In this document: positions 61,338 to 64,000 of the stretch, one piece after another
Numbering within the stretch: position 1 is the first letter of the stretch
How the letters are laid out: each line of letters opens with the position of its first letter
From: Marivivens geojensis
Lineage (GTDB): Bacteria > Pseudomonadota > Alphaproteobacteria > Rhodobacterales > Rhodobacteraceae
DNA length: 64,000 nucleotides
NCBI RefSeq assembly: GCF_023540835.1
Contig: NZ_JALKCU010000001.1
Span: forward strand, 62,001 to 126,000
Direction of reading: 5' to 3'
The notes under the pieces: generated by a model
Database searches by the model: none
What the model was told of the DNA's origin: nothing
The model's input: the letters and a program-made list of their open reading frames with translations, nothing else
Position numbers and translations under genes: made by a program

Positions 61338-62896
61338 TCACCGACCCATAGTTCAACACGGCGGTTCATGCGGCGACCCCACTCTGTTTCATCGCAACCC
61401 ATCGGTAGGGCTTCACCGAAGCCATTCGCCAAAATCCGCACCGCCTCGGGAACCTCACCGCCCAGCGCTGCCGTAAGTTCTGCCAATACCGCGTCTGCTC
61501 TAGTCTGAGAGAGGTCCTTGTTGACGCTCGCAGCCCCAGTGCCATCGCTAAAACCCGCAAGCGTCAAACGGCGACCATCAAACTGGCCATCGCGGATCGC
61601 TTGAGCGAGGAACAACAGATGCGATTCAGAAACAGGTGTCAGCGTGGTCGCGCCCTCGGCAAATCGGAAGGTTGTCGACAAACGCGCTTGCCCATCCAGC
61701 GTCCGCAACATTCCTTGCAGCTCGGTCAATGAAACCTCACTACCCGCCTGCAGGATCGCGTTTGCCAGCCGCTCGCCTTGCTCATCCCATCCAATCGGCA
61801 CCACACCTTGGTCCACAAAACCAGCTCGCCGAATGACGGCCTGGGCCTCATTGCTACGCAACCAAGCCAGAAAATCCGCGGCCTGTGGTGCGATACGATA
61901 TTCAGGCAAATAGAGGTAGAGCGGCATCGTCAGTGGATAATCACCCGTCTTCAACGACGTCCGGCGAGGGATGGACCTCAACCCACAAACATCTTGCAAA
62001 ATCATCGGCGCCGCTTTGCCAAAGGCCCCCATCGGCACGACCCCGATAGCCTGTGGATCTTCAGCCACAAGGTTGGTCATCTCAAGCCCCACACTAACGC
62101 GGGTGGCATCTTCGACCGCATCTGAGTCACCCAAAACCATGGATTGAAACCCATGCGCTTGATCAGAGTTTTCCGTGGCCAAGATAGGATGGACTATCCC
62201 ATCATCCCCCTTGAGGTCGGACCAGTTCGTAACCTCACCACTGAACACAGACGACAAAGCATCCAGAGAAATGGATTTGACAGGTTGGAGCGGGGATACA
62301 ACGGGCACCAAAGCATCGAGCGCCAATATGCGCGCGCGACCATTCGCGTTCAGCGCCCCTAAACCCGCAGCCATCGATGCTGCGTTTTCTGCCGACGTCG
62401 CAGGACGTGCGGACATGACCACATCGGCTGTTCCACTGCGTTGCATTTCAAAACCAACCGAACTCTCGTTCAACGCGAAATAGACCTGTAGTTCGGGCGC
62501 ACCGAGAGGCCCAATCTGATATTGCAGTGCACTTTCGCCTTCGAGCGCCGAGATATTCAGGTTCCGTTGCCGTCCGTATGCCTCGACCAACGCAGGAAGA
62601 AGGACCTCGCCAATGCGGGGCGATCCTGCAAACCGAAGCTCGGCCGCCCCATTCGGTGCAGGGCAACGCAATCCCTCGCAAATCACGCCTGCATAGGCGA
62701 CGGTCACAACGCCATATTCGGTCCGCAGGCGCATGTAGTCGCCATCAAAGCTTAGGACATCACCACTAATCGCGAGTCCACCCTCTGTCCGTAGATTTAC
62801 GGGTTCAGCAATGGCGATGTCATACGCAAAGAGCGCGGCCAAAACAGCCGCGCCAATGCATTTCAAATTCAGGTTCTTACAACTTATACGCGTCAT
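61334..62896 (-). CDS. Phosphate-binding-like and OmpA-like fusion protein
   Basis: A 520-residue exported protein (signal ends near AIAEP, about residue 31). A type II binding-protein fold spans about 85-370 (GSPRIGEVLLPALVEAYG; STADVVMSARPAT-like TADVVMSARPATSAEN; VFSGEVTNWSDL), as in phosphate PstS. The C-terminal OmpA domain (about 405-520) has FRFAEGATTL, LTLAGFSDGTG and LSQTRADAVLAEL, expected to bind peptidoglycan. Its stop overlaps radC and its start the next gene. Acting as a wall-anchored phosphate or other anion binder is inferred. Confidence 0.83.
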   Translation of the reverse strand: MTRISCKNLNLKCIGAAVLAALFAYDIAIAEPVNLRTEGGLAISGDVLSFDGDYMRLRTEYGVVTVAYAGVICEGLRCPAPNGAAELRFAGSPRIGEVLLPALVEAYGRQRNLNISALEGESALQYQIGPLGAPELQVYFALNESSVGFEMQRSGTADVVMSARPATSAENAASMAAGLGALNANGRARILALDALVPVVSPLQPVKSISLDALSSVFSGEVTNWSDLKGDDGIVHPILATENSDQAHGFQSMVLGDSDAVEDATRVSVGLEMTNLVAEDPQAIGVVPMGAFGKAAPMILQDVCGLRSIPRRTSLKTGDYPLTMPLYLYLPEYRIAPQAADFLAWLRSNEAQAVIRRAGFVDQGVVPIGWDEQGERLANAILQAGSEVSLTELQGMLRTLDGQARLSTTFRFAEGATTLTPVSESHLLFLAQAIRDGQFDGRRLTLAGFSDGTGAASVNKDLSQTRADAVLAELTAALGGEVPEAVRILANGFGEALPMGCDETEWGRRMNRRVELWVGD

Positions 62897-63921
62897 TTCG
62901 CGGCGAGTGTTAAGTCCGTGAACATATTTTTCAACACAAGAAAGTCTCCAACTGCATCGCAGTCCGGCATAGTGACTTGTAGGTCAACAGCTTCGGCGTC
63001 GTGCTCTGGCCCGATCTGGATGCTTTGGGCTGCAACTTCCCGTCCGCAGTTGCGGATCGTGATCGACGCTTCAACGCTAAGCTCGATCGCTCCGCCAGAC
63101 GCAGAATGAGCTGTCGGGTAGGTATAGACCTCCGCGATCAGAGGTTCTGGTAAGTCGTCATTGCCGAGCCGCACAAGGAAACCCTGCCCATTCGCCGCAG
63201 CACTTGGTGACCGAGGTGCATCCATCCAGACATGACCGTCCGCCCCAAACTCAGCACCAAACTCAAAGGCATGGATACCGACCGCTGCATTGCCCTGCCA
63301 CTGCAGAACCGCGCGGTCCAAGTCTGCGACATCAGGAACTGTCACGCTCGCTACCGCGCCCATGCCATCGTCGAAAGCCGCAATAAATACGGCGTTTTCA
63401 GTGAGAGCTGGAACTTCAGCCGCAAACTGGCCGTCCTGATCTGTCGCGACAGAGAACATCATACCCTGATGATGAACAGTGAACCGCGCCTGTGGATAGC
63501 ACGAGGCGTCCACCGTCAGATTTACCATGCCATATGCAGTCGCTTCCGCCGCCATTTCAGGCACACAGTCGACGTTCAACGCGATCTCATCCGAGAGCTC
63601 GGAAATTGGATCGTCGGGGCCCGTTGCGGCGACAAGAATCGGCACAATGTCAGTCACGACAGGATCAATGCTGGCGGGCACCTTCAATTCTGTCACTTGA
63701 ACCTCAGGTGCGACCATGAATGGGCCAGCGTCTTCTGGCAGGGCAACATCGCGCAGCGCCACAGATGGCTCAACTAAAACGGTGCTCTGAACGGGTGCAG
63801 GCAGTGCCTCAACATCAGTCGAACGTTCAGCAAATGCATTGCCGTTTTGCATAACAAAACCAACGGCAAGAGCAGCCGAAAACGTGACGCCAGCAGTCAT
63901 CATTTTTCTAGAGCGGGACAA
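62893..63921 (-). CDS. Exported protein, unknown function
   Basis: About 342 residues, with an N-terminal membrane or signal segment (MMTAGVTFSAALAVGFV) followed by a long, acidic, Pro/Val-rich stretch and then beta-rich sequence with CYPQARFTVHHQGMMFSVATDQDGQF. The start is taken as TTG 63921 behind ggagggtg; a GTG at 63939 is open too. It overlaps the OmpA-fusion gene by 4 bp, so the two share a transcript and likely act together at the envelope. No family is recognised. Confidence 0.7.
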   Translation of the reverse strand: MSRSRKMMTAGVTFSAALAVGFVMQNGNAFAERSTDVEALPAPVQSTVLVEPSVALRDVALPEDAGPFMVAPEVQVTELKVPASIDPVVTDIVPILVAATGPDDPISELSDEIALNVDCVPEMAAEATAYGMVNLTVDASCYPQARFTVHHQGMMFSVATDQDGQFAAEVPALTENAVFIAAFDDGMGAVASVTVPDVADLDRAVLQWQGNAAVGIHAFEFGAEFGADGHVWMDAPRSPSAAANGQGFLVRLGNDDLPEPLIAEVYTYPTAHSASGGAIELSVEASITIRNCGREVAAQSIQIGPEHDAEAVDLQVTMPDCDAVGDFLVLKNMFTDLTLAAK

Positions 63922-64000
63922 TTCACCCTCCACCAACACTTAAATTCAGTTTTCAACCTAGAGGTGGAAGATGGTGTTAGCTGGACCTGACTAGGGAAAG

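Overview
The window comes from an alphaproteobacterium of Rhodobacterales/Roseobacter type. The evidence is a nos operon ending in nosR-nosX, a form II cox cluster, a lanthanide-type XoxF methanol dehydrogenase cluster with FIST/kinase/LuxR regulators, an lptC-lptA-lptB-hpf-ptsN block without rpoN, and dnaK-dnaJ under a promoter that fits the alphaproteobacterial RpoH consensus. Species cannot be named from the sequence.

Layout. 1-1.1 kb: end of the nitrous oxide reductase operon. 1.1-5.4 kb: coxG-S-L-M on the minus strand, a molybdenum hydroxylase of unknown substrate. 5.4-19.3 kb: methanol/alcohol oxidation region with xoxJ-xoxG (minus), a PQQ-associated set (binding protein, beta-propeller, ABC ATPase, permease), a Sel1-like secreted protein, a minus-strand binding protein plus ATPase without a permease, xoxF, then a response regulator, a FIST sensor and a hybrid kinase. 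A repeated TACGACCATAG-like motif lies in the three control regions of this cluster. 19.3-32.5 kb: housekeeping genes (queG, GST, mtgA, a FIST_C-like pair, gltB/gltD split by a secreted protein, uppP, an NDUFA9-like protein).

32.7-40.5 kb: a small integrative element in the 3' end of a tRNA-Leu(CAG) gene, bounded by 17-bp direct repeats. It carries a P4-type integrase, an AlpA-like factor, a primase/helicase replication module, several unknown proteins and a two-gene cargo: a short inverse-autotransporter beta-barrel without passenger, and a secreted protein of unknown family. This is the most unusual part of the window.

40.7-45.4 kb: RNase D, kdsD, lptCAB, hpf and ptsN. 45.4-56.6 kb: a surface polysaccharide region with a sulfotransferase, four glycosyltransferases, galE, galU, kdsB, a CysQ-type phosphatase and an ABC-2 export permease. 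The sulfotransferase and CysQ together suggest a sulfated product. 56.6-64 kb: alkB, dnaK, dnaJ, radC, a fused phosphate-binding/OmpA-like protein and a secreted protein of unknown function.
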